Position numbers and translations under genes: made by a program. Below, in pieces: positions 45,496 through 54,516 of a DNA stretch of 64,000 nucleotides. The stretch comes from CAZLMW01 sp964560875 (GTDB lineage: Bacteria; Myxococcota_A; UBA9042): the NCBI GenBank assembly GCA_964560875.1, contig CAZLMW010000036.1, positions 3,787 to 67,786 of the forward strand. Reading direction: 5' to 3'. A model generated the notes under the pieces. It worked only from the letters and a program-made list of their open reading frames with translations. It ran no database searches and was not told the DNA's origin. Every line of letters begins with the position of its first letter. Positions within the stretch are counted from its first letter, which is position 1.

Positions 45496-47391
45496 ATGAC
45501 CAGCGCACCTCAGCAACCGGCGTCACGAGCGCGAGCGGAGTTTCGGCACTACATGTTGCAACTCTCCATTCAGGACTACGACGGCAAGAGCACGCTTATT
45601 CCGCTGACGGAAGGTGAATTCACCATCGGTCGCGACGAGAGCAGCTCGATTTGCCTCACCGAGCGCAACGTTTCGCGCCATCACTGCAAGATCACGGCGC
45701 AGAGCGGAGCGGTGTTCATCGAGAACCTCGCCGCCACGTGGGGCACGCGGGTCAACAACCTGCTGCTGCGCGAGCGCGCGACGTTCCATGTCGGCGACGT
45801 CATCCAGATCGGCGACTACGTTCTTGAGCTCGTCGGCGACGGCGGTGGTAAACGCGACACGGCCCTGCGCGACGGACCGGCCCCCGAGCCCAGCGGAAGC
45901 CCGCAACCCCCGCCGGACAACGCCACCGCGATCGTTAACCTCGCCGATATCCAAAGCGCCATCAGCGCGCCTTCGGATGCGTCGGGAATTCCCGTGGCCG
46001 AACAGCCGCGCCTCGTGGTCGAGAGCGAAAACCTACGCGGCCTCGAGTTCCGCGTGACCAAGTCGCCGACAGTGGTTGGTCGCGTCCCGGAGAGCGCCGA
46101 CCTGGTCGTCGATCACCGGTCGATCAGCAAAGAACACGCGCGCCTTACGCGTCGCGCCGACGGCTCCTGGGAAGTGTTGGACCTTGGTTCGGCAAATGGC
46201 ATCCAGGTCAACGGCGAGCCATACAGCAAGAGCGACGTCAACAGCGCTGACACGCTGACGTTCGGTCACGTGACGATGCGGTTTCTCGCCGCTGGCGCCA
46301 AAGCACCGCCGATCGGAGCCAGCGCGAGCTCCTCGGGCGGCAACAAGGGCCTGCTCATCGGTGTGGTCGCCCTGCTGCTCCTGCTTGCAGGGGGCGCGGC
46401 GGCGTTCTTCGCCATCGGTGGCGACAGCAAAAAGGACCTGCACAAGAAGAAAGACGCGGTCGAGAAGGCCGCGCCCGTCAAGGTGGACGAGGACGAGCCC
46501 AAGGGTGATGAGCCCGAAAAGCCCAACGTCGAGTCGGTCGCCCAGCGGTTGCTGCAGATCGAGAAGCTGCGCAAGGCCGACATGCGCGCTGAAGCCCTGA
46601 AGATCGCCAAAGCCGCCAAGGCCGAACACGAAGGCAGCCCGGAGATCGCGCTTGTACTCGAAGAGCTTGAGGGTGAGGTCGAAGCGCTCAAATCGATCAC
46701 GCAGCTCAAGGCCAAGATCGACACCGACCCGAAGGACGCGTGCGATCAGCTGTCCGCGCTTGTCGAGTCGATGAAGGGCAGCGCGGCGATCAAGAAGAAA
46801 GCCGCGGACACCCGCAAGATGGCCTGTGACACCTTCCTGCAGTCGCTCATCGACGCCTGTGCGAGCGAAGTGCGGAAGAAGAACTGGGAAGGCGCGATCG
46901 ACAAGTGCGAGATGGCGCTGAGCCTCGACGACTCCAACGTCCGCGCGAGCGAGCTCAAGCTGATGGCCCTCAAGGGCAAGCAAGGTGGTGGTGCCGCGGC
47001 CACGCCCGATCCGCCGACGGCCAAACCGAAAGAGCGCAAACCCCGCAAGGTCCGCGAGCCGCGTCGCAAAGAGCGCAAGCCGCGCGAGGCCAAGGTCGCA
47101 CCGAAGCCAAAACCCAAGCCCAAGCCAGAGCCCGCCAAGGCGATGTCCGGCAAGGAATACTACAAGGCTGGACGCAACGCGGCGCTGCACGGCGACAAGA
47201 AGCAGGCGATCTCGCTGCTGAAGAAGGCGGTCGTCAATGGCTACCCGCGAGCCAATGGCGCGCTGGCCAAGCTGCTCTTCCAGACCGGTGACAAGGGCGG
47301 CTGTCTACGCCATGGCAAGAAGTACCTGCGCCGTTACCCGGACGCCGGCGACGCCGACCAGATCGAAGGCATGCTCGAGAAGTGCAAGTAG
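45496..47391 (+). CDS. Double FHA-domain single-pass membrane protein with TPR/SEL1-like C-terminus
   Basis: About 631 residues. Two FHA domains are clear: about 20-115 (FTIGRDESSSICL, VSRHHCKI, WGTRVNN) and about 175-265 (VVGRVPESADLVV, ISKEHARL, DLGSANGIQVNG). A membrane segment follows near 285-305 (GLLIGVVALLLLLAGGAAAFF). The extracytoplasmic part is helical (repeats around KADMRAEALKIAKAAKAE) with a Lys/Pro/Glu-rich linker near 510-550, and ends in a TPR/SEL1-like stretch. It probably reads phosphothreonine marks set by Ser/Thr kinases, which are abundant in myxobacteria. The start is uncertain: ATG at 45496 or 45553. The 202 bases to the divergent lipid kinase hold its promoter. Confidence 0.78.
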   Translation: MTSAPQQPASRARAEFRHYMLQLSIQDYDGKSTLIPLTEGEFTIGRDESSSICLTERNVSRHHCKITAQSGAVFIENLAATWGTRVNNLLLRERATFHVGDVIQIGDYVLELVGDGGGKRDTALRDGPAPEPSGSPQPPPDNATAIVNLADIQSAISAPSDASGIPVAEQPRLVVESENLRGLEFRVTKSPTVVGRVPESADLVVDHRSISKEHARLTRRADGSWEVLDLGSANGIQVNGEPYSKSDVNSADTLTFGHVTMRFLAAGAKAPPIGASASSSGGNKGLLIGVVALLLLLAGGAAAFFAIGGDSKKDLHKKKDAVEKAAPVKVDEDEPKGDEPEKPNVESVAQRLLQIEKLRKADMRAEALKIAKAAKAEHEGSPEIALVLEELEGEVEALKSITQLKAKIDTDPKDACDQLSALVESMKGSAAIKKKAADTRKMACDTFLQSLIDACASEVRKKNWEGAIDKCEMALSLDDSNVRASELKLMALKGKQGGGAAATPDPPTAKPKERKPRKVREPRRKERKPREAKVAPKPKPKPKPEPAKAMSGKEYYKAGRNAALHGDKKQAISLLKKAVVNGYPRANGALAKLLFQTGDKGGCLRHGKKYLRRYPDAGDADQIEGMLEKCK

Positions 47392-47448
47392 TTCGAATAT
47401 GGCGCGCGGCCCTCTCGAGGTCTGTCGCAGTGTGACGGTGCGCCCGCT

Positions 47449-48399
47449 GTGAGCCGTTTGCGGTCGATCGCGCGGCGCGGTCTTGGCACGTTCGTCGCGC
47501 TCGCCGGCATCGTAATCGTCGTATTCATCGCGGTTCGGGCGGTCCCGGGCGATCCGGTCGACCAGCTGCTCGGCGACCAGGCTACGGATTCGGATCGGGC
47601 GCAATTGCGGGCCCGGATGCACCTGGACGGCAGCCTCGCGCAGCAATTCACGGGCATGGTCAGCGATTTCGCCGATGGCACGCTGGGCACGTCGTACACG
47701 CTTGGCGGTGCGCCGACCCCGGTGATGTCCCTCATCGTGGAGAACCTGCCGCACACGGTCGCCCTCGCCGTGGCGTCGCTGCTGGTTGCGATGATGATCG
47801 CGCTGCCGATGGGCTTGCTGGCGGCGGTGTTCCAGGACCGCAGCGTCGACCACCTCGCACGGGCCGTCGCGTTGATCGCGATCTCGACGCCGGCGTTCGT
47901 GTCCGGACCGTTGGCCTTGTACGCCCTCGCCGTCGTCTTTCCGATCGTGCCGACCCCGGCTCATGACTCTTCGTCGCTGCAATCGCTCGTGTTGCCCAGC
48001 TGCGTCATCGGATTTGCGTTGTCCGGTCGTCTCGCCAGGCTGCTGCGCGCCACGGCCTTGGAACAGCTGCGCTCGGACTATGTTCTAGCTGCACGGGCGC
48101 GGGGCCTGTCTGGTCGGCACATCGTGACCCGGCACGTGCTGCCCAACGCGGTCTTGCCGGTGCTCACGGTGCTCGGATTGCAGCTGGCGGCATTGCTGGG
48201 CGGTGCGCTCGTCACCGAAAAGATCTTCGGTCGGCCCGGCATCGGCACGCTGCTGCTTGACGGCATCGCCGCTCGTGACCACGCGGTCGTGCAAGGGTGC
48301 GTCGTGGTGATCGGCGTCGCCTACACCGTGATCAACGGCGGAGTCGACCTGGCGTACGGATGGATCGACCCGCGAATCCGCACGGAGCGACAGGCATGA
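47449..48399 (+). CDS. Oligopeptide-type ABC transporter permease (DppB/OppB-like)
   Basis: A 316-residue inner-membrane permease with six membrane segments. It begins with the DppB-type segment FVALAGIVIVVFIAVRAVPGDPVD and has the EAA loop LLRATALEQLRSDYVLAARARGLSGRHIVTRHVLPNA that docks the ATPase. ALVTEKIFGRPGIGTLLLDGI is typical of the family. Start GTG at 47449. It overlaps the second permease by 4 bases. No ATPase or binding protein is nearby, which is unusual. Confidence 0.88.
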   Translation: MSRLRSIARRGLGTFVALAGIVIVVFIAVRAVPGDPVDQLLGDQATDSDRAQLRARMHLDGSLAQQFTGMVSDFADGTLGTSYTLGGAPTPVMSLIVENLPHTVALAVASLLVAMMIALPMGLLAAVFQDRSVDHLARAVALIAISTPAFVSGPLALYALAVVFPIVPTPAHDSSSLQSLVLPSCVIGFALSGRLARLLRATALEQLRSDYVLAARARGLSGRHIVTRHVLPNAVLPVLTVLGLQLAALLGGALVTEKIFGRPGIGTLLLDGIAARDHAVVQGCVVVIGVAYTVINGGVDLAYGWIDPRIRTERQA

Positions 48400-49247
48400 G
48401 GGGGCGCGTTTCCCAACCGCTTGTCGCGGGTCTGCTCGTCACGGGCGCGCTGGTGTTGGCGGCGATTGTTGGCCCGGAGGTCACCGCATGGCGGCCCGGT
48501 GAGCGCGACGTCGACCACGTCCTGGAAGGGCCCTCCCAGCGTCACGTGTTGGGCACCGACGAAGACGGATTCGACACGCTCGCGCGGCTGCTCGCAGGCG
48601 GTCGGCTCGCGTTGATGGTCGGCCTCGGCACAGCCGGCTTGTCGGTCGGAATCGGGCTCTTCATGGGGCTTGTTGCCGGCTGGTACGGGGGCTATCCGGG
48701 CCGAATCATCATGCGCACCACCGACGTGTTGATGGCGTTTCCCGGGATTCTGCTGGCGCTGTTGGTCATCTTCGTGACCGATGATCCGGGTGTGGGAACG
48801 GTGATCTTATCGTTATCTCTGACGGCGTGGGCGGGTCATGCGCGGCTGGTTCGCGGACTCGTCCTTACGGTCGCGGAGCGGGATTTTGTCGTCGCGGCGC
48901 GCTGCATGGGAGCGAGCAACACACGCATCGCGACGCTGTATGTGCTGCCGGAGATCGCGGGTCCGGTCGCGGTGCAGGCAACTTTCGCCATCGCGGGCGC
49001 GGTGCTCGGTGAAGCGAGCCTGAGTTTCCTCGGCCTCGGCCCGCAGGGAGTGGTGTCGTGGGGCGGCTTGCTCGAACAGGGCGCCGTTTTGTTCCTCAAG
49101 TCGCCCTCTCTGGTACTTTCGGCGGGCGGCGCGCTGCTGGTTTTCCAGACCGGCATCAACCTGCTGGGCGACGGCCTTCGCGACCAACTCGACCCGCGCG
49201 CCGCCGCGACCGTTCACAGCCCAGCACGCGCCCGAGGCCCGGCATGA
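48396..49247 (+). CDS. Oligopeptide-type ABC transporter permease (DppC/OppC-like)
   Basis: A 283-residue permease, the usual partner of DppB. It shows HVLGTDEDGFDTLARLLAGGRLAL, the DppC-type G-T-D-x-x-G-x-D entry, the EAA loop LVLTVAERDFVVAARCMGASNTRIATLYVLPE, and ASLSFLGLGPQGVVSWGGLL. ATG overlaps the previous stop (ATGA), and its own stop overlaps the next ATG, so the two permeases and NagZ are translated as a unit. Since the next gene trims cell-wall sugars, import of cell-wall peptides is a reasonable guess for the transporter. Confidence 0.88.
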   Translation: MRGRVSQPLVAGLLVTGALVLAAIVGPEVTAWRPGERDVDHVLEGPSQRHVLGTDEDGFDTLARLLAGGRLALMVGLGTAGLSVGIGLFMGLVAGWYGGYPGRIIMRTTDVLMAFPGILLALLVIFVTDDPGVGTVILSLSLTAWAGHARLVRGLVLTVAERDFVVAARCMGASNTRIATLYVLPEIAGPVAVQATFAIAGAVLGEASLSFLGLGPQGVVSWGGLLEQGAVLFLKSPSLVLSAGGALLVFQTGINLLGDGLRDQLDPRAAATVHSPARARGPA

Positions 49248-50431
49248 CGTCCCATCCCACGCGCCCCAACGCCCCAGTCGACGCGAGCGCTGCGTACAAG
49301 CTGGCGCTCGAGCTGTTCGTTGCCGGCTATGAGGGAACCACAGTACCTGCGAGCTATCGCCAGCGGCTCGCCGACGGCCTCGCGGGCACCATCCTGTTCA
49401 AGCGCAACCTCGAACACGCGGCCGACGGCCTGATCGACGTCGCCAATCTGGCCGCCCACAACGAAGCGATTCATTCAGCGGGACATGATGGGCCCACGGG
49501 GTTGCCCGTCATCTCGTCTGTCGACCAGGAAGGCGGGTTAGTCGCCCGATTGCGCGCCCCGTTCACACACCTGCCACCAATGCGCACCATCGGCGAGACC
49601 GGCGATCATGAGCTCGCACACGCGGCAGGGGCCCAGACGGGACGAGAGTGTTTCGCCGCCGGCTTCAACGTTGATTTCGCGCCAATTCTCGACATCGACA
49701 CCAACCCGGACAACCCGATCATCGGCAATCGCGCGTTCGGTCGCGACGCGGAGTCGGTCATCCAAATGGCGGGGGCGTTCGGCCGCGGGCTCACGTCCGA
49801 GGGCGTGCTTGGCTGCGGCAAACACTTTCCGGGACACGGGGACACGGACGTCGACAGCCACCTGGCGCTGCCGGTCTTGCACCATGATCTTGCTCGCCTC
49901 ACCGAAGTTGAACTTGCGCCCTTCAAAGCGCTGGCGGCCGAACTTCCGATGGTCATGACCGCCCATATTCTCTTTCCCGCGCTGGATGAAGAGCTGCCGG
50001 CGACCCTGTCTCCGCGCATCATCGAGGGGCTGCTGCGCAAGGCTTGTGGCTACGACGGCGTCATTGTTAGCGACGACCTGGAAATGAAAGGGGTGGCCGC
50101 GACGTTCTCCTCTAGCGAGTCGGTGACGCTTGGCCTTGCGGCGGGCGTTGACCTCTTCCTCGTATGCAGGAAGGAAGACGCGCTGGAGGAAGCGGTGGCG
50201 GCAGCGGCGAAGATACTGCGCGACGGCGGCGACTGTGCGGCCAAGGCGTTGCGCGCGATCGAGCGGGTCCGAAAGCTGCGCCAAACGCTACAGCAGCCGG
50301 CCCCGTCCGTGGCCGCAATTCGCCGGGCGATCGGTCATGAAGACGGCGACGGGTTGCGCATGCGGCTGGGGATTGGCACCGTCAGTTCGTCGGACCGTGA
50401 GCCGTCCTCAGCGCCGCCGGCGCGGGCTTGA
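49244..50431 (+). CDS. nagZ: Beta-N-acetylhexosaminidase, GH3 (peptidoglycan recycling)
   Basis: A 395-residue GH3 enzyme that removes N-acetylglucosamine from cell-wall fragments. Motifs: GTILFKRN, VISSVDQEGGLVARLRAPFT, NVDFAPILDID, NRAFGRD, the catalytic-loop KHFPGHGDTDVDSH and the nucleophile region GVIVSDDLEMKGV. It has one GH3 domain and no signal peptide, so it is cytoplasmic as in NagZ. It overlaps the DppC gene by 4 bases and is followed after 14 bases by the S41 peptidase, supporting a cell-wall turnover operon. Confidence 0.92.
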   Translation: MTSHPTRPNAPVDASAAYKLALELFVAGYEGTTVPASYRQRLADGLAGTILFKRNLEHAADGLIDVANLAAHNEAIHSAGHDGPTGLPVISSVDQEGGLVARLRAPFTHLPPMRTIGETGDHELAHAAGAQTGRECFAAGFNVDFAPILDIDTNPDNPIIGNRAFGRDAESVIQMAGAFGRGLTSEGVLGCGKHFPGHGDTDVDSHLALPVLHHDLARLTEVELAPFKALAAELPMVMTAHILFPALDEELPATLSPRIIEGLLRKACGYDGVIVSDDLEMKGVAATFSSSESVTLGLAAGVDLFLVCRKEDALEEAVAAAAKILRDGGDCAAKALRAIERVRKLRQTLQQPAPSVAAIRRAIGHEDGDGLRMRLGIGTVSSSDREPSSAPPARA

Positions 50432-50445
50432 AACGGAGCGTCGCG

Positions 50446-52653
50446 ATGCACATCCGGTTTAGCAACAACATCACCAGCGCGGGGCGTCAGAAACCTCGTG
50501 CCATGCGCATGCACGGACTGTTCGTGGTCGTATGCATCGCGGCCTTGCTTGGTTGTTCGAAGAAATCAAACCCGGACGAAGGCGGTTCCCCCCGTGCGGC
50601 GGGCGCCACAGGCTCCGGTCAGGTCGAGCTTGCGGCAGCTGGTGATGAGGCCTTTTCCGCCGATCCCGACCAAAGCAAAGGCAAAGACGTCGCCCGCGAT
50701 GGCAACACGGACTACTGGAAGGGCGTGCGGTTTGACGTGCACAACTTCGAAGAGGTCGTCGACTATGTGACGACGTACTACATCGAGGAGAGCCCGAAGA
50801 AGAAGCGCGCGTGGATCGCCGCCGCCAACAGCGCCATGGCGCTCATCGAACCGCGTCGCGAGGTGCTCCCCAAGGCGTTCTTTGAGGCCCGAAAAACACA
50901 CGCGGACGAAGAAGGCCGGCTCGACGGCGATGTCGTGCCGTTCACCTGCGCGAAAAAAGAAGTGACCGGCGTCGTGATGCACCTCATCCCGACCAACGCT
51001 TACCTCAAGAGCAAGCGCAAGGAGCGGCCCAAACGGCGCCTGACCGACGACGAGATCCGCGAGCTGCGTAAAAAAGATCGGCAACGGCACCGCCTGTATC
51101 GCGATCAGTGGAAGAACCTCGAATTTGGTCGGCGCGAGTTCCGCTGCGGCATGGCGTTCGTGAAGACGGAGCTGGCGCGGCTGAACAAGGAAGCAGCGAA
51201 GGCGGCCAAGGAAAACCCGAAGCAAGCGGCGAGCAAGGGCGACACGGAGGCCGCCCCCGCGAACAAGGACACCGCGAAGAACGACACTGCGAAGAACGAC
51301 ACAGCGAAGGAGGCCGCTGCGAAGAGCGACATAGCGCCCAAAACCAAGCCGGGCAAGGCGGCCGCCAAGGTCGAAGCCAAGTCGAAAGCCGCGCCGAAAA
51401 AGCCGGTTCCGCGTTACGGGTCGGACAGCAAAGCCAGCAAGCCGAAATGGCGCCCCGACCTCAACCGAGCCTGGCTCGCGGCGGCACGCGCCTACCTCTA
51501 TGCGCTCGATCCCCATTCGTCGGTGATTTCGCGCAAGGCGTGGGACGAATCGACCCGCAAGACGGAGAACAGCTCGTTTGAGGGGATCGGAGCGGTGCTG
51601 ACACAGCGTGGAGAGCGCACGATCGTCGAGAACCCAATGGAGAGGCTGCCGGCGTGGAAAGCGGGCGTGCGCGCGGGCGACGAGATCGAGCGTGTCGACG
51701 GCGTGGACGTGCGTGGCTGGCTGCTCAACAAGGTCGTGGACGTGATTCGTGGACCGAAGGCGACGACCGTTGTGCTGACCGTGGCACGCGAAGGCGAACC
51801 CAAGCCGCTCGATATCCCGATCAAGCGGGCCCATATCCCGATCAAGAACGTCTCGGGCAAGCTGCTCAAGCACCACAAGGGCATCGGCTACGTGAAGATG
51901 ACCGGGTTCATCCCCAGTTCCACGCGGCACGTACGCGACATGATCGCCAAGCTGACGAAGAAAAACGGCGGCAAACTCACGGGCCTGATCCTTGACCTGC
52001 GGCGCAATAGTGGCGGGTTGCTCAACCGCGCGATCGAGATCGCCGATATGTTCCTCGACCACGGCGTCATCGTGAGCGTGAAGAGTCGACGAGCGCGGGT
52101 TCGCGGCCGGCCCGAAGAGGTCCACCGTGCGCGTCGCGACGCCAGCGACATCAAGGTTCCGCTGCTCGTGTTGGTCAACGATGGATCAGCGTCGGCGAGC
52201 GAGATCGTAGCGTCCGCCATCCAGGAAAACGGTCGCGGCCTTGTCGCTGGGCTGCGCACGTTCGGCAAGGCGTCGGTCCAGACGCTGTTCGAGCCCGCGC
52301 TTCACCTCGACTACTACATCAAGCTCACCGTAGCGCGGTACTACGCGCCGTCGGGGCGGACCATCCAGGTGTTGGGCGTCAAGCCGGATATCCAACTGCC
52401 GCCCAAGATCGACGGGAAGATTCCGCTCGGCTACCGGGAAGAGAACCTGACCAACCACCTCGACCCGATCAAGACGCCACACATGTCGCCGCTCGCCCCG
52501 ATGATCCCGGCGCTGGATGCGTGCGTGAAGAAGTCCGGAATCGCCGCCAGCGTGGTCAAGTCCGACCCGCATCCGCAGATTCAGCCGGATTACCAGCTGC
52601 TCCGCGGGGCCGACTACCTGACCTGCCTCGCCCGCCTGCAAAACGGCAAATAG
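50446..52653 (+). CDS. C-terminal processing peptidase (S41, PDZ), lipoprotein form
   Basis: A 735-residue protein. The hydrophobic signal ends in the lipobox AALLGC, so it is probably lipid-anchored; 24 residues precede the hydrophobic part. Residues about 60-240 are a helical N-domain. Residues about 245-315 are a low-complexity insert of Ala, Lys and Asp (AKNDTAKNDTAKEAAAKSD). A PDZ domain follows (FEGIGAVLTQRG, AGVRAGDEIERVDG), then the S41 core with nucleophile Ser583 in DGSASASEIVAS and Lys608 in RTFGKASVQT. GGAG sits 7 bases before the ATG at 50446. It cleaves C-terminal tails of periplasmic proteins; in other bacteria it regulates cell-wall hydrolases. Confidence 0.9.
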   Translation: MHIRFSNNITSAGRQKPRAMRMHGLFVVVCIAALLGCSKKSNPDEGGSPRAAGATGSGQVELAAAGDEAFSADPDQSKGKDVARDGNTDYWKGVRFDVHNFEEVVDYVTTYYIEESPKKKRAWIAAANSAMALIEPRREVLPKAFFEARKTHADEEGRLDGDVVPFTCAKKEVTGVVMHLIPTNAYLKSKRKERPKRRLTDDEIRELRKKDRQRHRLYRDQWKNLEFGRREFRCGMAFVKTELARLNKEAAKAAKENPKQAASKGDTEAAPANKDTAKNDTAKNDTAKEAAAKSDIAPKTKPGKAAAKVEAKSKAAPKKPVPRYGSDSKASKPKWRPDLNRAWLAAARAYLYALDPHSSVISRKAWDESTRKTENSSFEGIGAVLTQRGERTIVENPMERLPAWKAGVRAGDEIERVDGVDVRGWLLNKVVDVIRGPKATTVVLTVAREGEPKPLDIPIKRAHIPIKNVSGKLLKHHKGIGYVKMTGFIPSSTRHVRDMIAKLTKKNGGKLTGLILDLRRNSGGLLNRAIEIADMFLDHGVIVSVKSRRARVRGRPEEVHRARRDASDIKVPLLVLVNDGSASASEIVASAIQENGRGLVAGLRTFGKASVQTLFEPALHLDYYIKLTVARYYAPSGRTIQVLGVKPDIQLPPKIDGKIPLGYREENLTNHLDPIKTPHMSPLAPMIPALDACVKKSGIAASVVKSDPHPQIQPDYQLLRGADYLTCLARLQNGK

Positions 52654-52768
52654 CGCCTCGAACGTCGCGGCGCGGTCGCCCCGTCGTGTGGCCAAACGCG
52701 CCTCGGCACCTATCGGCAATACGCGAACTCCGCTAGTCTCCCGGCTTACTTCGACGTGGCGGTGATCC

Positions 52769-53389
52769 GTGGTCAGCAGAAAGCAAACGAGCTCCCCATC
52801 CAGCAAAACGGAGTCGGGCAAACGTACCGTCGCGTCGCTGGGCAAAGAGGTTGACGCGTTGCGGGCCGAGGTCGCCGCGCTCAAGGACGAACTCACGAGC
52901 CTGATTAGCGAGGAGCGTGCTCCGGCAGCGTCCGTGCCCGTTCCGGTAGCTGCGGCCGTCGCGGTGGAAGCAGCCACTGAGCCTGTGAGAGCGCCGATCG
53001 ACGCGACAATGGCCCAGATTCGTGGGCTGCTTGAGAAGATGTTCGCGCTGGCATGCGAGGCCGACCCCGGCGACCAGGAAGCGCGCGATGAGCAGTTCGA
53101 CCGGTTCTTGGATCTCGTCCACACCGACCGCAAGGGCACCAAGATGCTCGACGAAAACCTGCGGGCCTACACGTGGCACCAGATGCGGCGCAAAGTGCAC
53201 ATCTACCTCAAGGATGACAACGACCCCGGCAGCTTTGCGGTGACGCGCACGCAGCCCGATCCGATCGACTCCAGCACCGTGAAGGTGAAGCTCTTTTTGA
53301 AGGCCCGCACGCGGATGCCGACCCCCATCTCGGTTCGGCGAGACGCCAAGAACCGCGACGCCTGGCGAATCGAATCGAGCTCCCTGTAG
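52769..53389 (+). CDS. Hypothetical protein with N-terminal coiled coil
   Basis: A 206-residue soluble protein with no signal peptide. A short Ser/Lys tail leads into a heptad-like helix (SLGKEVDALRAEVAALKDELTSLI), an Ala/Val/Pro linker, then an alpha/beta part of about 125 residues (FDRFLDLVHTDRKGTKMLDENLRAYTWHQMRRK, STVKVKLFLKARTRMPTPISVRRD). I recognise no family. The start is GTG at 52769. It stands alone between the S41 peptidase and tRNA-Cys, with gene-free stretches of 115 and 99 bases around it. Confidence 0.65.
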   Translation: MVSRKQTSSPSSKTESGKRTVASLGKEVDALRAEVAALKDELTSLISEERAPAASVPVPVAAAVAVEAATEPVRAPIDATMAQIRGLLEKMFALACEADPGDQEARDEQFDRFLDLVHTDRKGTKMLDENLRAYTWHQMRRKVHIYLKDDNDPGSFAVTRTQPDPIDSSTVKVKLFLKARTRMPTPISVRRDAKNRDAWRIESSSL

Positions 53390-53446
53390 CGCCAGGAATA
53401 ATCGGGAGCGTTCGCGGGCTCATTCGCCGTCGCGCACTTCAGATGC

Positions 53447-53475
53447 TTGACCTGCGTTACGGTTTCGACTAGAGA
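53447..53475 (+). promoter_or_regulatory. Probable sigma-70 promoter of tRNA-Cys
   Basis: TTGACC (53447-53452, five of six to consensus) is followed after 17 bases by TAGAGA (53470-53475, weak -10). The start of transcription would be near 53482, seven bases before the tRNA. Confidence 0.45.
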
Positions 53476-53488
53476 GTGCGCGCCTCAC

Positions 53489-53559
53489 GGCGGCATGGCC
53501 AAGTGGTAAGGCAGAGGACTGCAAATCCTTTATCCCCGGTTCGAATCCGGGTGCCGCCT
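53489..53559 (+). tRNA. tRNA-Cys (anticodon GCA)
   Basis: A 71-base tRNA. The acceptor GGCGGCA (53489-53495) pairs with TGCCGCC (53552-53558). The discriminator is T, as required for Cys tRNA. The anticodon stem GGA/TCC region encloses CTGCAAA, giving GCA. The T-arm has GGTTCGAATCC. The CCA end is not encoded. The 286 bases after it (53560-53845), up to rimP, contain no recognisable gene and probably hold the promoter of the rimP-nusA operon. Confidence 0.96.
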
Positions 53560-53845
53560 CCGAGTCGAATGATTCCCGCGACCCGGCGCAACGCGTCGAA
53601 CGGCTGAAGGACAGCCAAACGGGGGTCGAAGTCTTGCGTCGATGCGAGCACGCGCGTCCCTCGGACGCCAAGCACGCGCAAGACGAAGCTTCCCAGCCTG
53701 TCACGAGTAGACAGGATGGGCCGGCGCTCCCTGCTCGGGCGTTTACGCTTGGGTGCAAGGGCAAAGGTCCAGCCGGGATACCGCTGCATGTCGGAAACCG
53801 CATGTCCGCAGTGGCCTGATAAGGAATGCAACGATGGAGAGTTGA

Positions 53846-54466
53846 ATGCGGGAACCGGGCACCAGCACCGGCAGCGATGATGCGCGAAAGTCCAAGGGCA
53901 GCGCGCTCCAGCAGAAGGTCACCGAGACGGTCCAAGCCGTTGTCGGGGGCGCAGGCATGGAACTCATCGAATTGCGGATTCTGCGTGCTCCCCGCAACAG
54001 CTGGCGCGTGCAGTTGTTCATCGACCGTCCCTGCGATGAGCCCGGCGTAACCATCGACGACTGCGCATCCGTTTCCCGCAAGATCGGCGCGATCCTCGAG
54101 GTCGATGACCCGTTCCCCGGTGGGTGGGATCTCGAAGTCTCGAGCCCTGGCATGAAACGGCGCCTCCGTGGCATCGAGGACATGCGGTTTTTCGCAGGCA
54201 TCCGTGCTCGCATCACGGTGCGGGACGATCGCGGTGTGAAGCGGACGAGCATCGGCGCGCTCGGCGAGGTCGACGACGAATCGGTCACGTTGACGGTCGA
54301 CGGCGGCAAGCAAGAGACCGTGCCCCTCGCCGAGATTGAGCGCGCTGAGTTGGACCCGACGGTCGACCAGTGGATCGCGCTGGGCAAGAGCCGGGGCAAA
54401 GGCAAGAACGAGACCGGAAAAGCTGACACGAGTCAGTCGGAAGAAACGAACGCTGCGAACCCATAG
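53846..54466 (+). CDS. rimP: Ribosome maturation factor RimP
   Basis: A 206-residue protein for 30S subunit maturation. The N-domain shows VVGGAGMELIELRILRAPRNSWRVQLFIDRP and VTIDDCASVSRKIGAILEVDDP; LEVSSPGMKRRLR is the most conserved stretch. The C-terminal SH3-like domain follows, with about 30 extra polar residues at the end (KGKNETGKADTSQSEETN). GGAG lies 7 bases before the ATG. It is the first gene of the rimP-nusA-ylxR-infB-rbfA-truB cluster, 50 bases before nusA. Confidence 0.93.
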   Translation: MREPGTSTGSDDARKSKGSALQQKVTETVQAVVGGAGMELIELRILRAPRNSWRVQLFIDRPCDEPGVTIDDCASVSRKIGAILEVDDPFPGGWDLEVSSPGMKRRLRGIEDMRFFAGIRARITVRDDRGVKRTSIGALGEVDDESVTLTVDGGKQETVPLAEIERAELDPTVDQWIALGKSRGKGKNETGKADTSQSEETNAANP

Positions 54467-54516
54467 AGGGCCAGCGGGACGAGGAAGCGGGCAACCGCGT
54501 ACGAAGGAGTGACAAG

